DNA from: Acidobacteriaceae bacterium TAA 166
Lineage (GTDB): Bacteria > Acidobacteriota > Terriglobia > Terriglobales > Acidobacteriaceae
Length of the DNA: 64,000 nt
Assembly (NCBI GenBank): GCA_000421065.1
Contig: ATWD01000001.1
Coordinates: 3,898,001 to 3,962,000, forward strand
Direction of reading: 5' to 3'
Part shown: one piece after another, positions 8,394-16,801 of the stretch
How positions within the stretch are numbered: position 1 is the stretch's first letter
Layout: each line of letters opens with the position of its first letter
Position numbers and translations under genes: made by a program
The notes under the pieces: generated by a model
The model's input: only the letters and a program-made list of their open reading frames with translations
The model's database searches: none
What the model was told of the DNA's origin: nothing

Positions 8394-9173
8394 GTGAGCT
8401 TCTTTCGATCGGTCGGACGCAGTTTTCAGCTTGCAGGATACTTTGCGAAGTACGGCACGGAGCTGCTGGTCAGGCGGCCCGCATCGCGCGAGGCGCGGGC
8501 GGAGTGGCTGCATCGGTTTGCTGCCGATGCCCTGCATGGCCTGGGAGTCGAGGTTGCGCTCATCGGAAGCTTTCCCGAGCATGGCGCTGTCATCTCCAAC
8601 CACCTGGGGTATCTGGACATCGTGGTCTTCGCCGCGCTTCACCCCTGCGTCTTCGTCTCGAAGGCCGAGTTGGCCACCTACCCGGTGCTGGGCTGGATGA
8701 CGAAGATGGCCGGGACCGTCTTCGTGGCGCGCGGACACGGCGGCTCGGCCCTGAAGGCCCGGGCTGGGGTCGAAGCTTCCTTTAACGCCGACCTTCCCGT
8801 CGTCTTCTTTCCCGAGGGAACGACCACGAACGGGAGTGGAATGCTGAAGTTCCGAAGCGGCCTGCTCTCCCAGGTCCGCGGCGTCGGCGCTCCTGTCACG
8901 GCAGCTCATGTCTGTTACCGGCTCGGCGAAGGGAACGGCGATGCCACGGTCTCCGACGACGTCTGCTATTGGGGAGACGACGTGACCCTGCTTCCGCATA
9001 TCTTCGGGATCCTTGGACTGCGGGGCATTCGCGCGGAGGTTCGTTTCGCCGAGGAGCCCATCGCGTTCGCCTCCACGGTGGAAGAACGCAAGAGCGCCGC
9101 CCGCGAGGCCTGGGCCGCAGTGGCTGAATTGGGACAGGCGGCCGCGGGTACTGAAACGGTGCACCATTTTTGA
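8394..9173 (+). CDS. PlsC/OlsA-type 1-acyl-sn-glycerol-3-phosphate (or lyso-ornithine lipid) acyltransferase
   Basis: A 259-residue acyltransferase of the PlsC family with the HX4D catalytic motif in NHLGYLD and the phosphate-site motif FFPEGTTTNGSG. It acylates a lyso-lipid at the membrane with acyl-ACP or acyl-CoA. The GTG start at 8394 has GAGG about 15 bases upstream and is the only start that keeps the N-terminal hydrophobic segment. The next gene is an OlsB-like N-acyltransferase followed by a second PlsC paralogue, so one of the two probably performs the OlsA step of ornithine lipid synthesis. Which one cannot be told from sequence. Confidence 0.85.
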   Translation: MSFFRSVGRSFQLAGYFAKYGTELLVRRPASREARAEWLHRFAADALHGLGVEVALIGSFPEHGAVISNHLGYLDIVVFAALHPCVFVSKAELATYPVLGWMTKMAGTVFVARGHGGSALKARAGVEASFNADLPVVFFPEGTTTNGSGMLKFRSGLLSQVRGVGAPVTAAHVCYRLGEGNGDATVSDDVCYWGDDVTLLPHIFGILGLRGIRAEVRFAEEPIAFASTVEERKSAAREAWAAVAELGQAAAGTETVHHF

Positions 9174-9264
9174 TTCAACAAATCTTCACTTGAGTTGAAC
9201 ATCCTGTAACATAGTTCGACGCAGACTGACGACGAGGCACTCATCCCGGGCTCAAGGAGAGTCG

Positions 9265-10092
9265 ATGGTCAGCATTAAAGAAATACCCTCTGCAGCGATT
9301 GTTCCAGAGATCTCCCCAATCGTTCCTCCTGCCCTCTTCGAAGCCCCCTCCCGCAAAGATATCCGCCTTGAATACGGACCCTACGTCGCCCGTCTCGCGC
9401 TTACCGAGGCCGAGCGTACCGCGGCCTACCGCCTGCGCTTCCTGGTCTTCAACCTGGAGATGAACGAGGGGCTCGAATCGGCCTATGAGGATGGATGCGA
9501 CAAGGACCGTTACGACGACGTCTGCGACCACCTGTTGGTGGAGGACCGTTCGACCGGAGCCGTCGTCGGGACCTACCGGCTGCAGATGGGCGACGTCGCC
9601 GGCCGTCACTTCGGCTACTACAGCGAGCAGGAGTTCTGCTTCGCTCCCTATGAGTTCATGCGCAGCCAGATCGTCGAGCTGGGCCGCGCCTGCATCCACC
9701 GCGATCACCGCTCGCCCGAGGTGCTGCACCTGCTGTGGCGTGGCATTGCCCGCTACTCCCTGGCCAATGGTGGCCGCTACATGATGGGATGCTGCTCGCT
9801 GAACTCGCTCGACCCCGAGATGGGTCACTCGGTCTACGCCTCGCTCAAAGATTTCATGGTCGAACCCAAGCTCAGGACGCTTCCCACACCCGCCTACGCG
9901 ATGCCGCGGCCCGCGGGCGAGGTCGACGTCCAGCGGGCGCCCAAGCTTCTGCGGGCGTACCTCGCCATCGGAGCCAAGATCTGCGGCGAGCCGGCGCTCG
10001 ATCGCGACTTCCGCACCATCGACTTCCTCACCCTGCTCGACCTACAGACGCTGCATCCGCGGGTGGCGGCGAGATTCCTCGAGGGCTGCTGA
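9265..10092 (+). CDS. OlsB-like GNAT N-acyltransferase (ornithine lipid synthesis)
   Basis: A 275-residue GNAT protein of the OlsB/hemolysin-like subfamily. Matching features are AYRLRFLVFNLEMNEG, DRYDDVCDHLLVED, VVGTYRLQ, YYSEQEF, VELGRACIHRDHR and LLWRGIARY in family order. OlsB transfers a 3-hydroxyacyl chain from ACP to the alpha-amine of ornithine (or another amino acid) to give a lyso-aminolipid. GGAG sits 9 bases before ATG 9265. The flanking acyltransferase genes on the same strand would add the second acyl chain. The head-group amino acid is not determinable from sequence. Confidence 0.82.
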   Translation: MVSIKEIPSAAIVPEISPIVPPALFEAPSRKDIRLEYGPYVARLALTEAERTAAYRLRFLVFNLEMNEGLESAYEDGCDKDRYDDVCDHLLVEDRSTGAVVGTYRLQMGDVAGRHFGYYSEQEFCFAPYEFMRSQIVELGRACIHRDHRSPEVLHLLWRGIARYSLANGGRYMMGCCSLNSLDPEMGHSVYASLKDFMVEPKLRTLPTPAYAMPRPAGEVDVQRAPKLLRAYLAIGAKICGEPALDRDFRTIDFLTLLDLQTLHPRVAARFLEGC

Positions 10093-10093
10093 T

Positions 10094-10915
10094 TTGCGTC
10101 CTCTGCGCTCGGCGTGGCGAATTATAAGAACCATCTTCTGGCTTCTTGCCATGGGGGCCGATCTCCTGGTGCGTCCTGCACGGACCTCCGCGGAGGGTGC
10201 GGAGAGGATCCATCGCTACTGCAGCAGAATCGTTCGTTCGCTCGGGGTCACCTGGACCGTCGAGGGGGAGATTCCTTCCCGTGGCGCGGTGGTTTCGAAT
10301 CATCTGAGCTACGTCGACATTCTGCTTTACTCCGCCATTCGGCCCTTCGTCATGGTGGCCAAACGAGAGGTTCGCGGCTGGCCGGGAATTGGATGGATCA
10401 CGAGCCGCGCGGGAACGGTCTACGTGGTGCGAGGCGGCTGTCCGGCCACCTATCCAGGGGTCAATCGTGCCATGGCCGAGGCCTATCGCAGCGGGCTTCC
10501 CGTGCTCTTCTTTCCGGAGGGAACGACGACGGACGGGTCGGGGGAGGTCCTGCCCTTCCGGCGCGGTCTCTTTCACTCGGTGCTGAACGAACAGGTTCCT
10601 TTGAATATCGCCGCGGTGAGCTATGCCACCGACGATGAAGAGGCTTCGATCGCCAACGACGTCTGCTGGTGGGGAGACGCTACCCTGGCTCCTCACCTGG
10701 TGCGCCTGACCGGGACCGACGGGGTGCGGGCGCGGGTGCGGTTCGGTGGTGAGGTGACGGATCGCGAGGATCGCTTCGTGCTCTCGCAGCAGGCCCGGCG
10801 GCAGATCGCGGCGATGTACGCGGAGCTAACCCTGGCCGAGGCCGGTGTCCAGTCCGGTGCTCAGCCCGGATCGGCGTCGGCTTCGCATGAGTCCAAGCTG
10901 GCTCAGGCGCACTGA
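10094..10915 (+). CDS. Second PlsC/OlsA-type acyltransferase
   Basis: A 273-residue paralogue of the acyltransferase at 8394 with the HX4D motif in NHLSYVD and FFPEGTTTDGSG. The TTG start at 10094 begins one base after the stop of the OlsB-like gene, implying translational coupling; ATG 10151 would cut into the N-terminal hydrophobic helix. Tight coupling makes this copy the likelier partner of OlsB. The C-terminal tail (Ser/Gly/Gln-rich) is unlike the paralogue, and its last 90 bases overlap the 3' end of the uridine kinase gene on the other strand. Confidence 0.85.
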   Translation: MRPLRSAWRIIRTIFWLLAMGADLLVRPARTSAEGAERIHRYCSRIVRSLGVTWTVEGEIPSRGAVVSNHLSYVDILLYSAIRPFVMVAKREVRGWPGIGWITSRAGTVYVVRGGCPATYPGVNRAMAEAYRSGLPVLFFPEGTTTDGSGEVLPFRRGLFHSVLNEQVPLNIAAVSYATDDEEASIANDVCWWGDATLAPHLVRLTGTDGVRARVRFGGEVTDREDRFVLSQQARRQIAAMYAELTLAEAGVQSGAQPGSASASHESKLAQAH

Positions 10916-11530
10916 AACCTGCTCGACCGACCAGTCGAGGTCGTCGGTTCCTTCCACAACCACGGACGCGTGCCGGGCCGACGGGATCACGTACAGATCG
11001 GCCATCGGTTTGGCGGTCGCCTCGAACTGGGCGCGCACGCTCTCTTCGGTGCGGCCGCGCTCGCGCATGTCGCGGTAGATGCGTCGGTTCAGGCAGATCT
11101 CGTTCGGTGCGTTCACGTAGATGCTGAAGTCGTAGAGGGCGCGCAGGCGAGGGTAGTGCAGGGCGAGAATGCCTTCGACGATCAGCACGGGCGCGGGAGC
11201 GACAGTCTGCGTGAGGTTGGGGACGCGGGTGTGGGTGGTGAAGTCGTAGACCGGGCGCTCGATGCTGCGGCTCTCGGCGAGCTCTTCAATTTGTTTCACC
11301 AGCAGATCGTGCTCGAGGGAGTCGGGGTGATCGAAGTTCTGGAGTGCCCGCTCCTCGGGCGGAAGGTGGCTGAGGCAACGGTAGTAGAAGTCGAGCGGGA
11401 GAAGCGTGGCCGACCACTCCTGGGTGAGCTCCCGGGCGAGCGTCGTTTTGCCCGAGCCTGAGCAGCCGGCGATTCCGATGATGAGGGGGCGCTGCGGGAG
11501 CGAGAGCTGCAGCGCGGGTTGATCTTGCAA
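10826..11530 (-). CDS. udk: Uridine kinase
   Basis: Phosphorylates uridine and cytidine with ATP or GTP in pyrimidine salvage. It has 234 residues from the TTG at 11530: AAAGGAAG lies 8 bases upstream, whereas the longer GTG start at 11569 falls inside a palindromic repeat fragment. The P-loop is GCSGSGKTT (22-30), followed by LDFYY, NFDHPDS and the nucleoside-site Arg stretch RRIYRDMRERGRT. The C-terminus overlaps the convergent acyltransferase gene by 90 bases, an unusually long 3' overlap. Purine nucleoside phosphorylase lies directly upstream on the same strand. Confidence 0.85.
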   Translation of the reverse strand: MQDQPALQLSLPQRPLIIGIAGCSGSGKTTLARELTQEWSATLLPLDFYYRCLSHLPPEERALQNFDHPDSLEHDLLVKQIEELAESRSIERPVYDFTTHTRVPNLTQTVAPAPVLIVEGILALHYPRLRALYDFSIYVNAPNEICLNRRIYRDMRERGRTEESVRAQFEATAKPMADLYVIPSARHASVVVEGTDDLDWSVEQVSVRLSQLGLMRSRRRSGLSTGLDTGLGQG

Positions 11531-11558
11531 CGGGACGGCTTCCTTTCTGGTGAAGAAG

Positions 11559-11593
11559 AGCGCTGCCACGCGTAGTGTGCCCGCGCGGCAGCT
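11559..11593. repeat. Short hairpin fragment of the dispersed palindromic repeat
   Basis: Only the outer arms remain: AGCGCTGCC and GGCAGCTCT flank CGTAGTGTGCCCGCGC. It lies between the purine nucleoside phosphorylase stop and the udk start on the minus strand and could act as a terminator or a processing hairpin. Confidence 0.7.
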
Positions 11594-11620
11594 CTCTTTT
11601 CTTTCTTCAAAAAAAGCACG

Positions 11621-12583
11621 CTACAAACTCTCTTCCTTCAGGATCGCGGCCTCGTCGGCGGCCTCGAGCGCGGCGATCTGGGGGATGAGGGCCCTGATCA
11701 GGCCGGTGAATTGTCCTGCGATGCGCTGGCCGGTCTCCATCACCTCGGCGTGGTTGATGGGCTTGTCGAGGACGCCGGCGGCCATGTTGGTGACGACGGA
11801 GAGGCCGAGCACCTCGAGGCTCATGTGGCGGGCGACGGTGACCTCGTGCACGGTGGACATGCCGACGAGGTCGGCGCCGAGGGTGCGGAAGGCGCGGATC
11901 TCGGCCGGGGTCTCGTAGCTGGGGCCGAGGGTGGCGACGTAGACGCCTTCTTTGAGCTCCCAGCCCTGCTTCCGGGCCTCGTCGCGGGCGAGCTGGCGCA
12001 GCTGGGGGGAGTAGGCCTGGGTCATGTCGAAGAAGCGGGGGCCGAAGCGGGGCTCGTTGGTGCCGAGGGCGGGGTTTGTGGCGGTGAAGTTGATGTGGTC
12101 GGAGATGGCGACGATCGCGCCCTGGTTGTAGTCGGTGTTGATGCCCCCGGCGGCGTTGGTGAGGATGACGCGCTCGACGCCGAGCAGCGAGAGGACGCGG
12201 ATGGGGAAGGTGACCTCGGCCAGGGAGTAGCCCTCGTAGAGGTGGACGCGGCCTTTGAGGACGATGACCGGGACCGGTGCCACGGCTCCGCTCTTCGCTT
12301 CGTCGTCAGCTTTGTCGCTGGTTTCGTTGCTGGTGGGGTCTTCAATCGTTCCAATCACGAGCTCGCCGGAGTGACCTTCGACGGTAGAGAGGGGGAAGTT
12401 GGGAATCTTGGAGTACGGGATCGTGACCGCGTCTTTGAGCTCCTGGGCGAAGCTGCCGAGGCCGGAGCCGAGGATGATCGCCAGCCTGGGTTGATGGTGC
12501 GTGACCGAGCCGATGTAGCGCGCCGCGGCCATCGCGCGCGCGTAGAGCTCTTCTGTCTGTTCCGCCTGCTCCTTCGCGTTCAT
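11621..12583 (-). CDS. Purine nucleoside phosphorylase (PNP-I, trimeric type)
   Basis: Phosphorolysis of guanosine/inosine-type nucleosides to base plus ribose-1-phosphate (cytosol). It has 320 residues from ATG 12583, with AGGGG 7 bases upstream. Family motifs: ILGSGLGSF, FPLSTVEGHSGELV, LKGRVHLYEGY, LTNAAGGIN, GPSYETPAEIRAFR, GMSTVHEV and the base-contacting NMAAG. An acidic insertion (about residues 84-100, DPTSNETSDKADDE) precedes the LKGR strand and is longer than usual. It forms a nucleoside-salvage pair with udk downstream. Confidence 0.88.
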   Translation of the reverse strand: MNAKEQAEQTEELYARAMAAARYIGSVTHHQPRLAIILGSGLGSFAQELKDAVTIPYSKIPNFPLSTVEGHSGELVIGTIEDPTSNETSDKADDEAKSGAVAPVPVIVLKGRVHLYEGYSLAEVTFPIRVLSLLGVERVILTNAAGGINTDYNQGAIVAISDHINFTATNPALGTNEPRFGPRFFDMTQAYSPQLRQLARDEARKQGWELKEGVYVATLGPSYETPAEIRAFRTLGADLVGMSTVHEVTVARHMSLEVLGLSVVTNMAAGVLDKPINHAEVMETGQRIAGQFTGLIRALIPQIAALEAADEAAILKEESL

Positions 12584-13055
12584 ACCCACCCCTGTACTTA
12601 TTTGTGCAAAGTATTACGAAGATTGGACTTAGGTCCGGACTTCGAGTTTCCCGGGAACTGCGCGTTCGAACGGCTTACCCGATCTCCATCTTCTAGTTTA
12701 GCGAGAGGAGGGGAGAGAATCGGCGTTTTTGGAGAGCTTTATTTGCGTATGCAAAACAGGCAGGGATTGGGGATAGAGCGAATTCAGGTTGAGATGGACG
12801 GAGAAGACGGCTTGACAGGGCGGACACACTCGGTTGTAGGGCTCGATGACGCCTATGCGGATGAGGCGGAGCGCGGCAGAATATTTTTTAGGTGGAAGAT
12901 ACAAGCGCTGCTGCGGGCGCCCTGCGCGGCGGCGGTCCGAGCGCAGTGGGCCCGGCCGGCAGGTCATCTTCTTTCTCTCAAAATGAACAGGTCGGGACAT
13001 CCTTTTTCTCCTTTTATTCGCCTTATAATGAGGCAGGAAGAAATCGCCTTCGCAG
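12584..13055. other. Non-coding gap before the radical-SAM gene
   Basis: 472 bases between two divergent genes. It contains a repeat fragment at 12905-12968 and a TATAAT at 13024-13029, 27 bases before the radical-SAM start, with no clear -35. An open plus-strand frame here runs straight through the repeat fragment and is not credible as a gene. Confidence 0.5.
12905..12968. repeat. Degenerate copy of the dispersed palindromic repeat
   Basis: Recognisable outer arms (GCGCTGCTGCGGGCGC and GTGGGCCCGGCCGGCAGG) with the core deleted. Confidence 0.7.
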
Positions 13056-14306
13056 ATGATGACTACGCAGCAAAAGCTTTCGATCCTCGCCGACGCGGCT
13101 AAGTACGACGCGTCGTGCGCGAGCAGCGGCTCGAGGCGGGAGGGCAATGGAAAGGGTCTGGGCCACTCCGACGGCACCGGTATCTGCCACAGCTACACCC
13201 CGGACGGCCGTTGCGTCTCTCTGCTGAAGATCCTTCTCACCAACTACTGCACCTACGACTGCGTCTTCTGCGTTAACCGCGTCTCGAGCGACATTCGCCG
13301 CGCCCGTTTCACCCCGGCGGAGGTGGTTCAGCTTACGCTTGATTTCTATCGCCGCAACTACATCGAAGGCCTCTTCCTGAGCTCGGGGATCGTGCAGTCG
13401 CCGGATTACACGATGGAGCAGATGATCGAGATAGGGCGGATGCTGCGTGAGGAGCACTCCTTTGGCGGCTATATCCATCTGAAGGCGATTCCGGGAGCCT
13501 CGCAGACGCTGCTGGAGCGGGCCGGCACGTATGCTGACCGGCTGAGCGCCAACATCGAGCTGCCGACGTCGGACGATCTGGTCCAACTCGCTCCCGACAA
13601 GAAGGTAGAGGTGATCGAGGGAACGATGGCGCAGATTCACGAGCGCAAGGAGGAGAGCGACGAGGACCGGCAGCGGCATCGCTCCGCTCCGCGCTTTGCT
13701 CCGGCCGGTCAGAGCACGCAGATGGTGATTGGAGCTACGCCCGCCTCCGACCGCGACGTTCTGACCACCGCGCGGCATCTTTATACGAACTACAAGCTGC
13801 GGCGCATCTACTATTCGGCGTTCTCGCCTTATCCGCTGGGCGACGCCCGCCTGCCGCAGGCTGCTCCGCCGCTGGTGCGGGAGCATCGCCTCTACCAGGC
13901 GGACTGGCTGATGCGCTATTACAGCTTCGAGGCGGGCGAGCTAACGTCGGAGCAGTCTCCCAATCTGAAGCTCGACCAGGATCCAAAGCTGACCTGGGCC
14001 GAAGCGCACCCTGAGTTTTTTCCCGTCGATGTAAACGCTGCGCCGCGAGAGGCTCTGCTGCGGGTGCCTGGCATTGGGTACTCCAACGTCGACCGCATCC
14101 TTAAGATCCGACGCTATCACCGGCTTGCGATGGAGGATCTGAACAAGCTGCATGTGCGCACGCGTGTGGCCGCGAGATTTGTAACCGCGCATGATCACCT
14201 GCCGGTCGCGGAGGCCGCCGCTGTTTCAGCACTGAAGTCAGTGCTTCCTGCCGCGACACAGCTCGATCTGTTTGCTGCTCATTCGGCGGTTACGGGGCAG
14301 CTATGA
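13056..14306 (+). CDS. Radical SAM protein linked to UdgX (putative DNA modification/repair)
   Basis: A 416-residue radical-SAM enzyme of the family that is genetically linked to UdgX-type uracil-DNA glycosylases. The 4Fe-4S motif is CTYDCVFC (Cys65, Cys69, Cys72). The C-terminus holds a helix-hairpin-helix element (APREALLRVPGIGYSNVDRIL) that suggests DNA binding. The N-terminus includes DGRCVSLLKILLTNYC. The substrate is unknown. The next gene starts inside this stop codon (ATGA overlap), so the two are co-translated. Confidence 0.85.
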   Translation: MMTTQQKLSILADAAKYDASCASSGSRREGNGKGLGHSDGTGICHSYTPDGRCVSLLKILLTNYCTYDCVFCVNRVSSDIRRARFTPAEVVQLTLDFYRRNYIEGLFLSSGIVQSPDYTMEQMIEIGRMLREEHSFGGYIHLKAIPGASQTLLERAGTYADRLSANIELPTSDDLVQLAPDKKVEVIEGTMAQIHERKEESDEDRQRHRSAPRFAPAGQSTQMVIGATPASDRDVLTTARHLYTNYKLRRIYYSAFSPYPLGDARLPQAAPPLVREHRLYQADWLMRYYSFEAGELTSEQSPNLKLDQDPKLTWAEAHPEFFPVDVNAAPREALLRVPGIGYSNVDRILKIRRYHRLAMEDLNKLHVRTRVAARFVTAHDHLPVAEAAAVSALKSVLPAATQLDLFAAHSAVTGQL

Positions 14307-15733
14307 GTTCCGTCCCCATGCTTGCACGATCGATTGTGATTGAACCGACGCTGGCGGCGTGGCGCGAGGCTGCTCGACCATTTCTCGAGAGCGGTGTCGA
14401 ACCTGATCTGATTCACTTCGTGGATACGGCGGCTGCCAGCGTACAGCCTCTCTTTGTGGCGGAGGCACTTTCTACCAGTGCCGGGGTAAGGACCGGGCCG
14501 AGGCCGCATGTGCCTTCCAGTTTTTTACGCCGCGCCGAGACGGTCGCCTGCCACCGCAGCCCTGGACGATGGAATTTGCTCTATCGACTGCTGTGGAGGC
14601 TTCAGCAAAATCGTGATCTTTTGCGGGTTGAGGTGGATGACGACGTTATCGAGTTTCGCAGGCTCGAGCACCAGGTGAATCGCGATCTGCACAAGATGCA
14701 TGCGTTTATTCGCTTTCGGCGCGTCGCAGGTGATTTCGGTGAAGAAGAGTACGTCGCGTGGCATCGGCCCGATCATCTGATCCTTCCCCTGGCCGCACCC
14801 TTCTTTGCAGAGCGGTTTGCCGTCATGCGTTGGTCGATCCTGACCGCTGACGCGTCGATGCGTTGGAATCCGGAGATGAAGAGGGTTGAGTTTGGTCCCG
14901 GCGTTCCTCGGGAGAGGGCTCCTGAGGACGATGAGCTTGAGGAGCTTTGGCGCACCTACTATGGGTCGATCTTTAATCCAGCCCGCACGAATCTGAGAGC
15001 GATGCGGGCGGAGATGCCGGCGCGTTACTGGAAGAACCTGCCCGAGCTTCAGAGCATGCCTGGCCTGTTGCGGGAGGCTGGCCAGCGCGTGGCCGGCATG
15101 ATCGAGAGCCAGTCGGCGCTCGGCGTGATGTCGTGGATTCCTGCAGAGCATACGCTGCCGGTACTTCGCGAGGCGATTCCTCGCTGCCGCGGCTGCGATC
15201 TGCATGCCTGCGCGACGCAGGCTGTCTTTGGGGAAGGCTCGGAGCGCGTTGCCCTGATGTTGGTGGGCGAGCAGCCGGGAGATGAGGAAGATCGCAGGGG
15301 CCAGCCTTTTGTGGGACCCGCGGGACGCCTGCTCGACCAGCTGCTGGCGGAGGCGGGGATCGATCGCGGCTCTCTTTATGTGACGAATGCGGTGAAGCAC
15401 TTCAAGTTCGTACAGCGGGGCAAGTTGCGCTTGCACCAGTCCCCGAGGCTGAGCGAGATGAATGCCTGCCGGCCCTGGCTGCTGGCGGAGCTGGATGCGG
15501 TGCGGCCGGCGCTGGTGGTCTGCCTGGGGGCGACGGCGGCGAAGTCGTTGCTGGGGGCGAAGTTTGCGCTGATGCGTGATCGAGGCAGGTTGGTATCGAG
15601 CCCGTGGGCGGCGCAGGTGATGGCTACGCTGCATCCTTCGGCGATTCTGCGCGCGACCGATCCTGAACGGGCAGAGGGGATGCGGGCCATGCTGCTGGAG
15701 GACCTGAGGCAGGCAAGATCGATTGTTGCTTAG
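14303..15733 (+). CDS. DUF4130-UdgX fusion uracil-DNA glycosylase
   Basis: The predicted product has 476 residues. The N-terminal half is a DUF4130-type module (LYRLLWRLQQNRDLLRV... HKMHAFIRFRR). The C-terminal half is a family-4-like UDG: Fe-S cysteines in CRGCDLHAC, motif A GEQPGDEEDRRGQPFVGPAG, and TLHPSAILR. The insert that defines UdgX is present as KHFKFVQRGKLRLH; His378 corresponds to the histidine that covalently captures the abasic site in mycobacterial UdgX (there KRRIH, here KLRLH). It likely forms a suicide-type complex with uracil-containing DNA. Coupled to the radical-SAM gene by a 4-base overlap. Confidence 0.88.
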   Translation: MSSVPMLARSIVIEPTLAAWREAARPFLESGVEPDLIHFVDTAAASVQPLFVAEALSTSAGVRTGPRPHVPSSFLRRAETVACHRSPGRWNLLYRLLWRLQQNRDLLRVEVDDDVIEFRRLEHQVNRDLHKMHAFIRFRRVAGDFGEEEYVAWHRPDHLILPLAAPFFAERFAVMRWSILTADASMRWNPEMKRVEFGPGVPRERAPEDDELEELWRTYYGSIFNPARTNLRAMRAEMPARYWKNLPELQSMPGLLREAGQRVAGMIESQSALGVMSWIPAEHTLPVLREAIPRCRGCDLHACATQAVFGEGSERVALMLVGEQPGDEEDRRGQPFVGPAGRLLDQLLAEAGIDRGSLYVTNAVKHFKFVQRGKLRLHQSPRLSEMNACRPWLLAELDAVRPALVVCLGATAAKSLLGAKFALMRDRGRLVSSPWAAQVMATLHPSAILRATDPERAEGMRAMLLEDLRQARSIVA

Positions 15734-15735
15734 GA

Positions 15736-15756
15736 GGCCCGCGCGGCAGCGCTGCC
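15736..15756. repeat. Outer-arm fragment of the dispersed palindromic repeat
   Basis: GGCCCGCGCGGCAGCGC plus CTGCC, directly after the UdgX stop and just before the convergent MscS stop; a position suited to transcription termination. Confidence 0.6.
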
Positions 15757-15763
15757 TTCTACA

Positions 15764-16702
15764 TCAGCCGCCAAGCGTCGGCGCGGCCGGGGGCGCGGTG
15801 GGGTCGGTCTTTTGCATGACGAGCATGTTGGTGGAGATGCCGAGCGGGATGCCGTCCTTGTCAAACGCGAGGATGATGCGTCGTCGAAGCTCGCGGAGGA
15901 CGCCGTCGCGCTGGTTGGCGCGGACGCGGATGTTGACCGGGTAAATGACTTCGCGTCCGCGAATCTCGTTAACGCCGAGGATCTCGGGATCGGAGATGAC
16001 GATGTCTTTGAAGGCGATGTCGTTGCGGACGTCCGTGGCGAGCTGGGTGAGGAGGGTGACGACGCGGTCGGGATTGGCGCTGGCGTCGACGGAGAGGTTG
16101 AGCTGGGCGATGGAGAAGTCGCGCGACTGGTTGGAGACGGTGGCGATCTGGCTGTTGGGGATGACGTAGAGGGTTCCGTTGCCGTCGCGGAGGCGGGTGC
16201 TGCGTAGGGAGAGGTCTTCGACGGTGCCGGAGAGGCCGGCGATGGAGACGACCTCGCCGACGTTGTACTGGTCTTCGAGGAGGATGAAGATGCCGTTGAT
16301 CATGTCCTTGAAGATGGACTGGGCCCCGAGACCGATGCCGACGCCGAGGATGCCGGCGGAGGCGAGGAGGGGCTCGTAGGGGATGTCGAAGATGGTGAGG
16401 ACCTGAAGGAAGGCAAGGAAGCCGATGACTCCGTAGGACGTGGCCCGGAAGATGGAGGCCATGGTGCGGAGCTGGGCGGCGCGGTGGAAGTTGCCGACCT
16501 GGGCGGCGGCCCGGGCCTGCACGCGCTTGACGAAGAACTGCACGATGCGCAGAAGAACGGTGACGATGATGAGGATGCCGATGAGCTTGGGGAGCTTTTC
16601 GCGGACGAAGACGAGGATGTACTCGTGCCAGTCGTGGGCGAAGACGGCGGAGAGGGGTTCGGAGGCAGAAGTTGGTTGCAGGGCTGTGGCCAGGTGGAGC
16701 AT
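15764..16702 (-). CDS. MscS-family small-conductance mechanosensitive channel
   Basis: A 312-residue inner-membrane channel that opens on hypo-osmotic shock. Transmembrane helices precede the pore helix TM3 (SAGILGVGIGLGAQSIFKDM), followed by the beta domain (EDQYNVGEVVSIAGLSGTVEDLSLRSTRLR) with the typical NG(T)xxxIPNSQI motif, then an alpha/beta C-terminal domain. ATG 16702 is used because the codons further upstream include reading through a short repeat-like stretch and have no signal or family resemblance. Transcribed divergently from the small secreted protein gene. Confidence 0.88.
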   Translation of the reverse strand: MLHLATALQPTSASEPLSAVFAHDWHEYILVFVREKLPKLIGILIIVTVLLRIVQFFVKRVQARAAAQVGNFHRAAQLRTMASIFRATSYGVIGFLAFLQVLTIFDIPYEPLLASAGILGVGIGLGAQSIFKDMINGIFILLEDQYNVGEVVSIAGLSGTVEDLSLRSTRLRDGNGTLYVIPNSQIATVSNQSRDFSIAQLNLSVDASANPDRVVTLLTQLATDVRNDIAFKDIVISDPEILGVNEIRGREVIYPVNIRVRANQRDGVLRELRRRIILAFDKDGIPLGISTNMLVMQKTDPTAPPAAPTLGG

Positions 16703-16801
16703 GATACTGGCATCTCGCTTTCGCTGGTGAAGTCGGGCTCCCTCAGGATGACGGAACTTCGAGGTTGGATGCAAACGGCGGGGCGGGGGAGGAGGCGCGC
16801 G

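Noticed and set aside
11531..11569. Longer uridine kinase start (GTG at 11569)
   Set aside because: It lies within a repeat fragment, and the TTG at 11530 has a strong AAAGGAAG ribosome-binding sequence at the right distance.
12671..13100. Possible small plus-strand gene before the radical-SAM gene
   Set aside because: The frame runs through a palindromic repeat fragment and into the next gene, has no ribosome-binding site and no recognisable domain.
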